Shown here piece after piece: positions 34,196 to 42,880 of a stretch of 59,726 bases of DNA. Below the pieces are notes generated by a model that was not told the origin of the DNA, made no database searches, and saw nothing but the letters and a program-made list of their open reading frames with translations. Origin of the DNA: CAZWSC01 sp964636385 (lineage in GTDB: Bacteria; Eisenbacteria; RBG-16-71-46; CAIMUX01). The position numbers and the translations under genes were made by a program. The stretch covers positions 1-59,726 of the forward strand of contig CAZWSC010000049.1 of assembly GCA_964636385.1 (NCBI GenBank), in the 5' to 3' direction. Position 1 is the stretch's first letter. Each line of letters opens with the position of its first letter.

Positions 34196-35175
34196 CGAAG
34201 GGTTCGGGGATGAAGCATGGGCCGTTCCGGCCCGGGTTTGCGGCCCTCGCCGGCGTCTTCGCGACAGGCGTCATCTTTGCAGGCGTCCTGCTCGGAGTGG
34301 TCGGACAGTCCCTGGCCTCGAAGGAGGATGAGGAATCCCCCGCGTCCCGCAGAAGGTACATGATGCCGTCCATCAGTCTGGCTGAGTATGTCGCTTCGGG
34401 CACCGACTCGATCAGGATCTGGGTTGAAGACAATGCAGCGAGGGTAGGCGATCGCGGGGCTGTCTTCGAAGGAGTGCGGGACCTTATCGCGCAGCATGAC
34501 CGATTCAAGGACGAAGTGACCAGAATCTATCCCCGCAACCAGCTCGAGTGGATGCTCATTACTGATGCCGTAGCGGATACGCTCATCAACGAGCTGTACC
34601 CAGTCCTGGAGGCCTATCAGAAGGCACATCCGAAGGAAGAGCTCGGGTCGGGCCGGCAGGCCGTTGAGCTCGGGATCCTCACCGGTATCCGGGTGCCGCC
34701 CTCACGGATGCTCGGCTTCATTGCGGTGATTCTGGCTCAACGCACTTACGCGCTGGCCGACTCGATCTTCGCCTACGGAGGCGTGGAGGATATCGCGGGA
34801 GTCCAGGATGGTGTGTTACGGAACATCCGGGATTGGGGCAGCGAGTACATGCAGGTCCACTCGGATCCAATGTCGGTTTTCCAGTGCCGGCTGGTCCAGC
34901 AGGACTGGATCATAGCGCGGCTTGAGGACCGCTGCGGCAACAGCGGTGGCGGCACGTGGCAACTCGGGCAGCAGTGGATGGCGATCGTGGACACGGACTC
35001 GACGGTGACGCCACCGGTGCACCGGTTTGCCCATGAGATCCACCTGAAGGCGGTGAAGTGCGAGGGAGACGACCGCGTGCTCTGGATAGACCTGCCCAAC
35101 TTCCACGAAGTCCAGATGGAACTCCACCGCCGAAGCCTGGAGCTGCAGGAAGAGCGCCGGTCCGGGACACGCTGA
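34192..35175 (+). CDS. Membrane-anchored protein of unknown function
   Basis: A 327-residue protein with an N-terminal signal anchor (FAALAGVFATGVIFAGVLLGVV) and a soluble, probably helical extracytoplasmic part. I recognise no family. Visible features are acidic helices (DAVADTLINELYPVLEAYQK), a hydrophobic segment MLGFIAVILAQRTYALADSI that is too polar around it for a sure membrane helix, and CRLVQQDWIIARLEDRC with two cysteines that could pair. ATG at 34192 overlaps the acpS stop and has GGAGGAGGAA upstream. The next gene begins two bases after its stop. Its link with acpS and a glycosyltransferase hints at envelope or glycolipid work, without proof. Confidence 0.65.
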   Translation: MTKGSGMKHGPFRPGFAALAGVFATGVIFAGVLLGVVGQSLASKEDEESPASRRRYMMPSISLAEYVASGTDSIRIWVEDNAARVGDRGAVFEGVRDLIAQHDRFKDEVTRIYPRNQLEWMLITDAVADTLINELYPVLEAYQKAHPKEELGSGRQAVELGILTGIRVPPSRMLGFIAVILAQRTYALADSIFAYGGVEDIAGVQDGVLRNIRDWGSEYMQVHSDPMSVFQCRLVQQDWIIARLEDRCGNSGGGTWQLGQQWMAIVDTDSTVTPPVHRFAHEIHLKAVKCEGDDRVLWIDLPNFHEVQMELHRRSLELQEERRSGTR

Positions 35176-35177
35176 CT

Positions 35178-36386
35178 GTGGCCCCTCCGCACCGAAGGAG
35201 GATTCTGGCGGTGTTCCCGGATCATCCCCATCCCACCGACATGGGGAGCCGGGTAAGGAACCTTCGCATCCTGGAAACCCTTTCCAGGGAGTATGAGTTG
35301 ACCACGGTCAGTATGCTCCATGACCCCTCACTGCTCGGCGACCCCGGACCTGTTGCGGGGTTGGGGCGATGGGTTCCGATTGTTGCGTCCCATCGGCGCG
35401 GGCTCGTGCGCAAGGTCGGCTGGCACCTGCTTGCCCGCTGGGAGGCCGCCACGCATGGCCTTCACCCCGAGACATTCTTCCAGAGTCTCCCCGTGCTGGC
35501 CAGGACTGTCGAGGGTCTTCTCGCCGCCGGGCATTACGACATCGTCCATTCTGCGTACTGGTATGGTCTGCGCCGTGCGGGCGGCTTCACGAGGCCTCCC
35601 TTGTGGGTGGTGGACACGCACGATGTCCAGTTCGAAAGGCACGAGAGACTGTGGGGCCGCCGCTCCCCGCGCGAACGCAGGATGGAACTGCGTCAGCTGT
35701 GCCGCTACGACCGCATAGTGGCGATAACAGAACGGGACCGGGGGACCTTCCTGAAGGCCCTTCCACGGGGCGCCCCGCCTGTTGAGGTGATCGGAATGGG
35801 ACTGGACTTCGGGTTCTGGGATCCGGGCCTGGTCTCTCCTGCCCTCCCGCCCGCGCCGAGAGCGGCATTCTACGGGAACCTGACCTCAAGCTCGAACCAG
35901 GATGCCGCCCGACACCTTGTTCGGGACGTGTTCCCCTCGGTCAGGGACGCCCTGCCGGATGCGGAGGCGCTTGTGATCGGCCCCGGCGCCCCCGCGGACC
36001 TCTGTGGGCTCGCAGAAGGGAACCAGGCGGTTCGGCTGACCGGCTTCGTGGATGATCCGCGCGAGTGGCTCCTTTCGGCGCGTGTCCTTGCCCTTACCCT
36101 GCGTACCGGAAGCGGGCAGCGGGGAAGGGTGGTGGAGTGCCTTGCCCTCGGTGTCCCCGTAGTCGGCTATCCCGAAGCGCTCGAGGGCCTGGACCTCGAG
36201 CCGGGTGAGGGAATAGTGGTGGCCGGGACGCAGGATGACCTCGCCGCCGCGGTGACCGATCTGCTTCGCGATCCGGAAAAGGCGGCCTGCCTCGGGAAGG
36301 CAGGGCGTGATGCCGTGCGCGCCAGGTACGGCTGGGAGAAGACCTACGGGCTCTTCCTGGAGTTGTACAGGAATATGCTCGCATGA
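35178..36386 (+). CDS. Family-4 glycosyltransferase
   Basis: A 402-residue GT-B glycosyltransferase. The N-domain starts ILAVFPDHPHPTDMGSRVRN, with the Gly/Ser-Arg donor-loop pattern of GT4 enzymes. The C-domain reads RAAFYGNLTSSSNQDAARHL, ALVIGPGAPADL, VRLTGFVDDPREWL, and the sugar-nucleotide binding site VVECLALGVPVVGYPEALEG. The normal GT4 E-x7-E region is present in altered form. Start GTG 35178 (two bases after the previous stop) gives a complete N-terminal strand; no strong ribosome binding site is seen. It is the last gene of the acpS operon and is followed by hairpins. Confidence 0.85.
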   Translation: MAPPHRRRILAVFPDHPHPTDMGSRVRNLRILETLSREYELTTVSMLHDPSLLGDPGPVAGLGRWVPIVASHRRGLVRKVGWHLLARWEAATHGLHPETFFQSLPVLARTVEGLLAAGHYDIVHSAYWYGLRRAGGFTRPPLWVVDTHDVQFERHERLWGRRSPRERRMELRQLCRYDRIVAITERDRGTFLKALPRGAPPVEVIGMGLDFGFWDPGLVSPALPPAPRAAFYGNLTSSSNQDAARHLVRDVFPSVRDALPDAEALVIGPGAPADLCGLAEGNQAVRLTGFVDDPREWLLSARVLALTLRTGSGQRGRVVECLALGVPVVGYPEALEGLDLEPGEGIVVAGTQDDLAAAVTDLLRDPEKAACLGKAGRDAVRARYGWEKTYGLFLELYRNMLA

Positions 36387-36457
36387 TGACGGGACTCCGC
36401 AGTCCGGCGCAGGGCCGTGAGGGCCGGCTGTATAAGAATGCCGTACAAGGCGAGAGA

Positions 36458-36481
36458 CCCCGGAGACGTCCGTCTCCGGGG
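36458..36481 (+). terminator. Hairpin terminator after the acpS operon
   Basis: CCCCGGAGAC and GTCTCCGGGG form a perfect 10-bp stem with a 4-base loop, 72 bases after the glycosyltransferase stop. No T-run follows on the plus strand. Confidence 0.5.
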
Positions 36482-36493
36482 CCCCTGTCTGCC

Positions 36494-36514
36494 AAAACGC
36501 CCCGTCTTACGGGG
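36494..36514 (-). terminator. Rho-independent terminator of the HU gene
   Basis: Read on the minus strand: CCCCGT-AAG-ACGGGG followed by CGTTTTGG. This short GC hairpin with a U tract lies 37 bases after the HU stop. Another 7-bp inverted repeat (GCTGCAG / CTGCAGC, 36522-36542) sits between it and the gene. Confidence 0.6.
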
Positions 36515-36550
36515 TCTTCCTGCTGCAGCTGAAGACTGCAGCCTGACTCT

Positions 36551-36898
36551 CTACCGCTTGCGGGCCTTCTTGGCGGCCTTCTTGGCGGTCTTCTTCGCGG
36601 GAGCCTTCTTCAGCACGGTGTCCTTGAGGTTCTTGGCAACCGAGAACTTGACAACCTTCTTCGCCGGAATCTTGATTGCTTCGCCGGTCTGCGGATTGCG
36701 GCCGATGCGAGCCTTCCGGTTCTGAACGCGGAATTTGCCCAGCCCCGTCAGCGGAACGTCTTCGCTCTTCTTCAGGGACTTCTCCACCAGGCAGGTGAGG
36801 CTGTCGAGGAACGCCTTAGTCTCCTTCTTGCTCACCTCGATGGCGTGACCCTTGTGCACTTCCAGCATCAGGGCCTCGATCAACTGGGACTTGGTCAT
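36551..36898 (-). CDS. HU-family nucleoid DNA-binding protein with histone-H1-like tail
   Basis: A 115-residue HU homologue. The core shows MTKSQLIEALMLEV, the LTGLGKFRVQNRKARIGRNP turn with the DNA-contacting arm (RNPQTGEAIKIPAKKV), and VKFSVAKNLKDTV. After residue about 93 comes a Lys/Ala-rich tail, KKAPAKKTAKKAAKKARKR, like eukaryotic histone H1 ends; such tailed HU proteins are known in several phyla. ATG at 36898 has GGAGG at good spacing, and the frame's upstream extension is not needed. The 5' leader contains the hairpin TGGCGG-AAA-CCGCCA (36941-36955), which could affect its expression. Confidence 0.93.
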   Translation of the reverse strand: MTKSQLIEALMLEVHKGHAIEVSKKETKAFLDSLTCLVEKSLKKSEDVPLTGLGKFRVQNRKARIGRNPQTGEAIKIPAKKVVKFSVAKNLKDTVLKKAPAKKTAKKAAKKARKR

Positions 36899-37276
36899 CT
36901 TGCAAACCCTCCATGGTCCTTTCCTGTGGCATGGCTCCATTGGCGGAAACCGCCACTTTGGTAGCACCTGCGAAGTGTATCAGCAAGCGGAATCTTCATG
37001 AGAGCCTTTATTTTTGCGGATTCGGGGGGCCTTTGGCGCCGGGGCAGGCCCGGGGTTCAGGGATGGCCCGCAGTTCGCGGCCGGACCGGACGCACTGCCC
37101 CCCGGCGAATGACCCCGGTGGCGGGCGGTGCAGCCGGCGGATCGGCCGGGCAGGCGGTGTCCGACATGGACCGCCAATCAGCTGGAATCTTGAAATCATC
37201 GCCGAATTAGCCGAACATCCAGAAGTGCCCCCGAAAGGCTGTCAGGCAATGCAGCTCTGTCCACCAGGAGGAACTC
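36899..37276. other. Divergent intergenic region between HU and C25 peptidase genes
   Basis: 378 bases without a gene. It holds the HU leader hairpin at 36941-36955 and, at its right end, AGGAGGAA as the ribosome binding site for 37277. A weak minus-strand TTGCTG-N17-TACCAA could serve HU. Confidence 0.45.
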
Positions 37277-40200
37277 ATGCGGATCCGGATAACGGAACTC
37301 TGCCTCATATCCATGGCCGTGCTTCTGTGCGGCGCGTCGCAGGCGGTCAGCAGTACAGAGTCGGTTATCCGTCTGGGATGGTCGCCTGGTGAAGTCTCCC
37401 TTGTTCCCGCCGGCGGGAACTGGGTCGAGGTTTCGATGCCGGGTGGGCTCTCAATGGCCGAGCCCGGGGCGCCCGACCTGCCCTGGGTAGTCGTGCCTGT
37501 GAGGGTCGCCCCAGGCGAGAGGGTTGTGTCCTGGAACTGGACACCGGAAGCGACCGGGGCCCTTGGTCGCGGTCTCAGACCTGTGCCTGCCCTGGAGGAC
37601 CGTCCGGTAAGCATGGGCGGCCCCATCCCTGCAGACCCGCTGCCCGGCATCTACGCAGGCTCGGCGCCGTATCCCGAAGTGGAGGTGGTGCACACGGGGG
37701 TACAGTCATCCAGGGGTGTTGTCGACGCCTCCTTCCTGATCTGCCCATTCCGGTGGGACCCCCGTGACGGCTCGCTGGCGCTGGTCACGGACGGTGTGTT
37801 GAGGATCGTGACCGGGCCGTCGCCGGACGGCGGCGCGGAGACCCTCATGCCGTTGCGCCTCCCGTTGGGGCGGCGCGCCGATCCGGCCAAGGCCGGCGGC
37901 GATGGTTCGCTCCTGCACTCTCTAGACGGTGGTCTTCCGGTTTCCGACATGCCTGCGCTGGAGTCCATCCCTGTGGAGTACCTGATCGTGACGACCGGCG
38001 AGCTGGAGCCTGTGTTCCGGGATCTGGCCGACTGGAAGACACGCACCGGATATCCGGCTGCGATCAGGACCGTCGACTGGATCAGCGACCGCTATCCGGA
38101 GGGTGTGGATCTCGCGGAGAGCATCCGCCTGTTCATCAGGGACGCCTACCAGCTCTGGGGTACGACCACTGTGCTGATGGGGGGCGATCCCATCCACATA
38201 CCGATGCGAAGGGGCCACAGCTACAGTCACAATCTCCCTGCCGGCACCAGCGTCCCGACCGACTACTACTACGCCTGTCTGGACGGCAACTGGAACGCAA
38301 ACGGCAATCTCCGCTTTGGTGAGGCGGTGCATCCGACTCACAGCCCTGTCGACGACCGCACTGATCTCCGTCCGGATGTCAGGGTCGGCCGCGTCTCGGT
38401 CATGAACGCCGCCGAAGCCCGGGTCTGGGTGGACAAGTACATGACCTATGTACAGAACGATGCCCGCCTGGAGGATGCCGAGCGGAACAGGCAGTACCTG
38501 CCGTCCTTCGCCACCCTGGGTGAGGTCCTGTTCCCGACGACATGGCGTGTCGGCCACCGGGATGACTGCTCCGTGGGAGATGAGAGCATCCCCTGTGTAA
38601 CAACCGACGGAGCCAATGACTGCTTCCTGGTTGTGGATTACGTTAAGGCATCCCTCTATGCCGATTTCTTCGAGTTTGACGAGTTGTACGAGCGGCACTA
38701 CTGGTGGAACCCGCGCCGTGGAATCGAGTCCAGGCCCCTGAGCAGGGCGAGTGCCCTGGCAGCCCTCAACGAGGGGCGCAACATCGTGTTCCACATGGGT
38801 CACGGGGATCGCGACCGCTGGGCCGTCGGTCCGGGCCGTGTTCTGCTGTCGGATGCTGCGGCTATGACGAACGCGCCTTTCTACCACGCGCTTGCCTATG
38901 CGGTGAACTGCAATTCGGCCGCCGTCGAGGCCCACTGCTTCGCCGAAGCCTGGATGGCTGCTCCCGACGGCGGCGGCGTTTCCTACCTGGGCTCCACCGA
39001 TGCGGCGTTCCCCGCATCGGCCCGGCAGACCCAGAGGCTCTTCTTCCGACGCTGGATGAACGACGAGTTCACGACAGCGGGAGATGCCTATTACGCCGCT
39101 GCGGATACGATCGGAATGGCCGCGGGTGAGAGCCCATCCCGTAATCGCTTCATGCTGTACAGCATGGTGTTCCTGGGTGATCCGGACATGATCATCTGGC
39201 GTGATGTTCCCGGTGAGATGACGGTCGATGTTCCCTCGGCGATTCCTCTCGGTTCCGGTCCGGTGGCCGTGACGGTGAGCCTTGACGGCCAGCCTCTGCA
39301 CCGGGCCCGCGTCTGCCTGTACAAGGAAGGGGACGCCATGGCGGTGGGCGAGACAGCGGAGTCGGGCGTCGTAAGCCTTCCGTTCTTCCCCGGAGACACC
39401 GGCTCCTGCCTGATCACGGTCACGCATCCCCGCGGATTGCCGTATGAGGATGAGATCACGGTAACCGGCACCGCGTCGTCCTTCGCCTTCGCCTCCGGCA
39501 TCCGGCTCGCCGACACGACGGACAGCGGAGTGATCCTGGGGAACGGCAACGGACGGATCGAGGTGGGGGAGACAGTCGCGCTGGACCTGACCGTGACCAA
39601 CCGCGGCCAGTCCATTGCAGGCGGTGTCACCGCCAGGCTTGTGATCGATGGGGAGACACCGGACCTCGATGTGGCCCTTGTCGACTCCGTCGCTTTCCTG
39701 GGCAACATCGCTCCACAGGGAATCATCCAGGCCGACAATGCGTTCGTCCTCACGGTCCGGGAGGCCGAGTACCCGGCCACGGACAGGAGGGAGGCCGATC
39801 TCCCGATCCGCATCTCCTGGGAGTCGGGTGACGGCAGCAGCCACGAGCAGCACAAGGTGCTCACGGTATTCCGCCCGGATCTGGAGCTGATTTCCACGAG
39901 GTTCTGGGAGCTCGAGGCGGTTGGAGAGCCGGATTCCCTCCCGAATGTCGGGGAGACGATGGCGATCGTCACGAAGCTCTACAGCCGCGGGGACGGAGAG
40001 TGGTCGCACCTGCGCGGCAGGCTGGTGCCGTCGAATCCGACTGCGGTGACACTGATCGACTCGGTGGCTTCATTCGGCGAAGTCGGCCCGAACAGCATCG
40101 CCGAATCCGACACATTCCGTTTCGAGGTCCGGATGGCCCAGAACCTCTCGATGAACTTCATTCTTGAGGACACGCTGGATGCGTCGGCCGGCCCGAAGCG

Positions 40201-42598
40201 GCTCTGGAGCCGGCTTCTCAGGCTGAGCAGCAGGCCCCAGAGGCCGGACAGCCTGATAACGCAGGGGAGTCCGTCCTACATAACACTGAGCTGGGACGAC
40301 AATCCCTCCAACGACCCCGACACTAATCCAATCTGGGGTTACCGCGTGTATGCTTCCGACAGCCCGGACGGCCCCTTCGAGACTGCCGGTGCCGGGTTCG
40401 TCCAGGGGATGAGGGTGTATGCCGACGAGGGGCTGCCGTCCCAGACACGCAGGTATTATCAGGTGAGCGCCGTCGATTCCTCGGGGATCGAGAGCAGGAA
40501 AACCCCCGTGACGGCCGGCAGTTCCTCTCCCGGCACTCTTGCAGGCTGGCCGAATGTCATCCACGATGCGCGCGATGTCGCTCCCGCCATCGCGAACCTG
40601 AACGGGTGGGGTGATCCGGAGATCATCATCGGCTCCAACGTGATCTATGCATACAACTCGGACGGGACCGACTATCACGATGGGGACAACAATCCCTCCA
40701 CACGCGGTCCGCTTACGGAACATGTCCCGGGCCGCTGGCACCAGGCCAAGTCCGCCGTGGCCGACCTGAGCGGGAACGGCGAGATGGAGCTGATTGTGCT
40801 TGCCACGGCGCAGGATGATGCCTCCAACTGGCTGCCTGCCAGGCTCATCGTCTACGACGACAGGGGCAGGACAAAGTGGGAGCGCACCCTGGCCAACCGG
40901 CCGGCAGTCTCCTCACCGGCGGTCGGGAACATTGACGATGATGCCGAGCTCGAGATTGTCTTCCTGCTGGGCCGCCACCTCTACGCGTTCAACCATGACG
41001 GGACACCATTCCACGGCAGCACCGGCAGGATGGATATGATCACAACCGGCGGCGACTGGCAGTATGGCAGCGTTGCGCTTGCCGACCTGGACCAGGACGG
41101 CCGTGACGAGATCATCTTCACGACAAGCCCCATCTCAGACCAGGAGCGGGCGAAGCTTTTCGTGGTCAAGGGGGTCGACGACTCGGGGAATGTGGGGATT
41201 GAAATGCCCGGGTTCCCCATCACCTATTCCGATTTCCCGAATACCGCCTCTGACCAGAACTCGAACTCCTCGCCCGCCATCGGCGATGTCACGTCAAAGG
41301 CGACAGGGGAGCCGGACGATAAGCCGGACATAATCGTTGCCAGCAGGACGTGGCTATGGGCATTCGATCCGACAGCCCCCGGCTCGCGACCCCAGGACAA
41401 GCTGGTCTGGCGGGTGTCACTGGCGTCATCACGGCGCGAGGATCCGCTCACGCCATCGCCGGCTCTCGGGGACATTAACGGTGACGGGCAGTTGAACGTT
41501 GTGGTGACTTCCGGAAACGGACAGACGACCGGGCTCGGCTACCTGCACGTGTTGGACGGGAGGCGGTATCCGCCTCCACCGACCGATCCGCAGCACCACA
41601 CCTCGGTCCCCCTGCCGGGGTTCTCCGAGAGCGCGGCCATTCCCTACCTCAGGGTCGGCAGCGACAATGCCCGCATTGGGTCACCCATTCTTGCGAACCT
41701 GGATGACGACCCGAGGCCTGAGATCATAGTGGGCGACAGCAACGGGTTCGTTTTCGCGCTCCAGTCTGACGGCACAATGCTGGATGGATTCCCGTTCAGG
41801 CTGCCCGGAGGAAGGATCGGAACCGGGCTTGCGGCGTGGGATGTGAACCGCAACGGGTTCCAGAACCTCGTGATTCAGGCTGCGAACCTGCAGCACATCA
41901 CGGTCCTTGAGTTCCCGAATTCGCCTTTCGATCCGGCGGAGGCGGCCATCAGCAATCCGTGGCCGCAGTTCAGGCGTGATCCCCGGAACACCGGCTTCGT
42001 CACCGGGGACGCGCCGATATCGATCCACACCATGGCTGTCGTCGCGCAGGCGCTTGATGGGCTGGAGGCCGAGCTGAGCTGGTCAACGGAGCTGCAGGTG
42101 GCCAGGTTCCTGGTCCACCGGTCACTGGATCCTGGCGGGGATTGGGAGCTTGTCTCGGAGTGGAGTCCTTTCGAGATCCAGGAGGAACCGGGGCGTTATC
42201 GCCTGGTTGATCCGGTTCCCGGCGCGGGCACGTGGAGCTACCGGATAGAAGCACTCGATGTGAACGGTCGTCTGAGCCTCACCGGGACGGCCGTGATCAC
42301 TGTCGGCGCCGGGCCTCTCAGCTTCGCGCTTCATCCGGCCAGGCCAAATCCCTTCAACCCGAGAACGCTGATAATGCTGGATCTCCCTGGCCGTGGCGAG
42401 TGCATGATCGAGGTGCTGGACGTCAGCGGCCGGGTCGTGAGAACGCTCTGGAGCGGTCAGGCGGGCCCGGGGACGCTCAGCCTGGAGTGGGACGGACGGG
42501 ACGCGGGGGGACGCGACGTATCGTCCGGAATCTACTTCCTCAGGGCTCATGCAGAAGGCCAGGGCCGCGCGTCCCGGAAGATGGTTCTGCTCAAGTAG
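37277..42598 (+). CDS. Gingipain-type C25 peptidase with FG-GAP repeats and FlgD-like C-terminal tail
   Basis: A 1773-residue exported protease. A signal peptide (LCLISMAVLLCGASQA) is followed by a propeptide-like region, then the C25 domain (EYLIVTTGELEPVFRDLADW, RVGRVSVMNAAEARVWVDKY). The catalytic pair is H509 in HMGHGD and C545 in AVNCNSAAVE, with the spacing usual for gingipains. Residues about 650-1000 are beta-sandwich domains with a CARDB-like pattern (NGNGRIEVGETVALDLTVTN). A fibronectin-like domain (YRVYASDSPDGPFE) is followed by FG-GAP/VCBS propeller repeats (ADLDQDGRDEIIF, GDINGDGQLNVVV, ANLDDDPRPEIIVG). The C-terminus PARPNPFNPRT ... LEWDGRDAGGRDVSSGIYF is a FlgD-like domain, a sorting-type end typical of the FCB group. 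Confidence 0.93.
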   Translation: MRIRITELCLISMAVLLCGASQAVSSTESVIRLGWSPGEVSLVPAGGNWVEVSMPGGLSMAEPGAPDLPWVVVPVRVAPGERVVSWNWTPEATGALGRGLRPVPALEDRPVSMGGPIPADPLPGIYAGSAPYPEVEVVHTGVQSSRGVVDASFLICPFRWDPRDGSLALVTDGVLRIVTGPSPDGGAETLMPLRLPLGRRADPAKAGGDGSLLHSLDGGLPVSDMPALESIPVEYLIVTTGELEPVFRDLADWKTRTGYPAAIRTVDWISDRYPEGVDLAESIRLFIRDAYQLWGTTTVLMGGDPIHIPMRRGHSYSHNLPAGTSVPTDYYYACLDGNWNANGNLRFGEAVHPTHSPVDDRTDLRPDVRVGRVSVMNAAEARVWVDKYMTYVQNDARLEDAERNRQYLPSFATLGEVLFPTTWRVGHRDDCSVGDESIPCVTTDGANDCFLVVDYVKASLYADFFEFDELYERHYWWNPRRGIESRPLSRASALAALNEGRNIVFHMGHGDRDRWAVGPGRVLLSDAAAMTNAPFYHALAYAVNCNSAAVEAHCFAEAWMAAPDGGGVSYLGSTDAAFPASARQTQRLFFRRWMNDEFTTAGDAYYAAADTIGMAAGESPSRNRFMLYSMVFLGDPDMIIWRDVPGEMTVDVPSAIPLGSGPVAVTVSLDGQPLHRARVCLYKEGDAMAVGETAESGVVSLPFFPGDTGSCLITVTHPRGLPYEDEITVTGTASSFAFASGIRLADTTDSGVILGNGNGRIEVGETVALDLTVTNRGQSIAGGVTARLVIDGETPDLDVALVDSVAFLGNIAPQGIIQADNAFVLTVREAEYPATDRREADLPIRISWESGDGSSHEQHKVLTVFRPDLELISTRFWELEAVGEPDSLPNVGETMAIVTKLYSRGDGEWSHLRGRLVPSNPTAVTLIDSVASFGEVGPNSIAESDTFRFEVRMAQNLSMNFILEDTLDASAGPKRLWSRLLRLSSRPQRPDSLITQGSPSYITLSWDDNPSNDPDTNPIWGYRVYASDSPDGPFETAGAGFVQGMRVYADEGLPSQTRRYYQVSAVDSSGIESRKTPVTAGSSSPGTLAGWPNVIHDARDVAPAIANLNGWGDPEIIIGSNVIYAYNSDGTDYHDGDNNPSTRGPLTEHVPGRWHQAKSAVADLSGNGEMELIVLATAQDDASNWLPARLIVYDDRGRTKWERTLANRPAVSSPAVGNIDDDAELEIVFLLGRHLYAFNHDGTPFHGSTGRMDMITTGGDWQYGSVALADLDQDGRDEIIFTTSPISDQERAKLFVVKGVDDSGNVGIEMPGFPITYSDFPNTASDQNSNSSPAIGDVTSKATGEPDDKPDIIVASRTWLWAFDPTAPGSRPQDKLVWRVSLASSRREDPLTPSPALGDINGDGQLNVVVTSGNGQTTGLGYLHVLDGRRYPPPPTDPQHHTSVPLPGFSESAAIPYLRVGSDNARIGSPILANLDDDPRPEIIVGDSNGFVFALQSDGTMLDGFPFRLPGGRIGTGLAAWDVNRNGFQNLVIQAANLQHITVLEFPNSPFDPAEAAISNPWPQFRRDPRNTGFVTGDAPISIHTMAVVAQALDGLEAELSWSTELQVARFLVHRSLDPGGDWELVSEWSPFEIQEEPGRYRLVDPVPGAGTWSYRIEALDVNGRLSLTGTAVITVGAGPLSFALHPARPNPFNPRTLIMLDLPGRGECMIEVLDVSGRVVRTLWSGQAGPGTLSLEWDGRDAGGRDVSSGIYFLRAHAEGQGRASRKMVLLK

Positions 42599-42662
42599 CC
42601 GGGCCGTCATGCCGTAGGGACTCGCAGGGCCGGGCAATGGGAGATCGATGAAGTTTTTGTGG

Positions 42663-42692
42663 TTGAGATCTGTCGTGAGCGTTCCTTAGAAT
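42663..42692 (+). promoter_or_regulatory. Probable sigma70-type promoter of tRNA-Gln
   Basis: TTGAGA at 42663-42668 and TAGAAT at 42687-42692 are 18 bases apart; the tRNA starts 17 bases after the -10. Confidence 0.55.
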
Positions 42693-42709
42693 ACAGCCCA
42701 GATTGTTGC

Positions 42710-42783
42710 TGGGGAGTCGTTCAGTGGTAGGACACATGACTCTGGATCATGGAACCGGGGTTCGAATCCCTGCTCCCCAGCCA
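42710..42783 (+). tRNA. tRNA-Gln (anticodon CTG)
   Basis: Acceptor arms TGGGGAG / CTCCCCA pair, with the U1-A72 pair typical of glutamine tRNAs. The anticodon arm CATGA-CTCTGGA-TCATG gives anticodon CTG. T arm CGGGG-TTCGAAT-CCCTG; discriminator G and encoded CCA at 42781-42783. Confidence 0.93.
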
Positions 42784-42880
42784 TTCTTCCCTGAATGCCG
42801 GCCCCGCGAAGGGGCCGGTTTCTTGTCCCCGCATGAAGGGGGCATTCTCGTTCCTGGCCTGGAAGGGCGGATGGGAGACG

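Noticed and set aside
37922..40009. Long minus-strand open frame of 695 codons
   Set aside because: Antisense of the C25 peptidase gene; high GC keeps the frame open. No family motif and no ribosome binding site.
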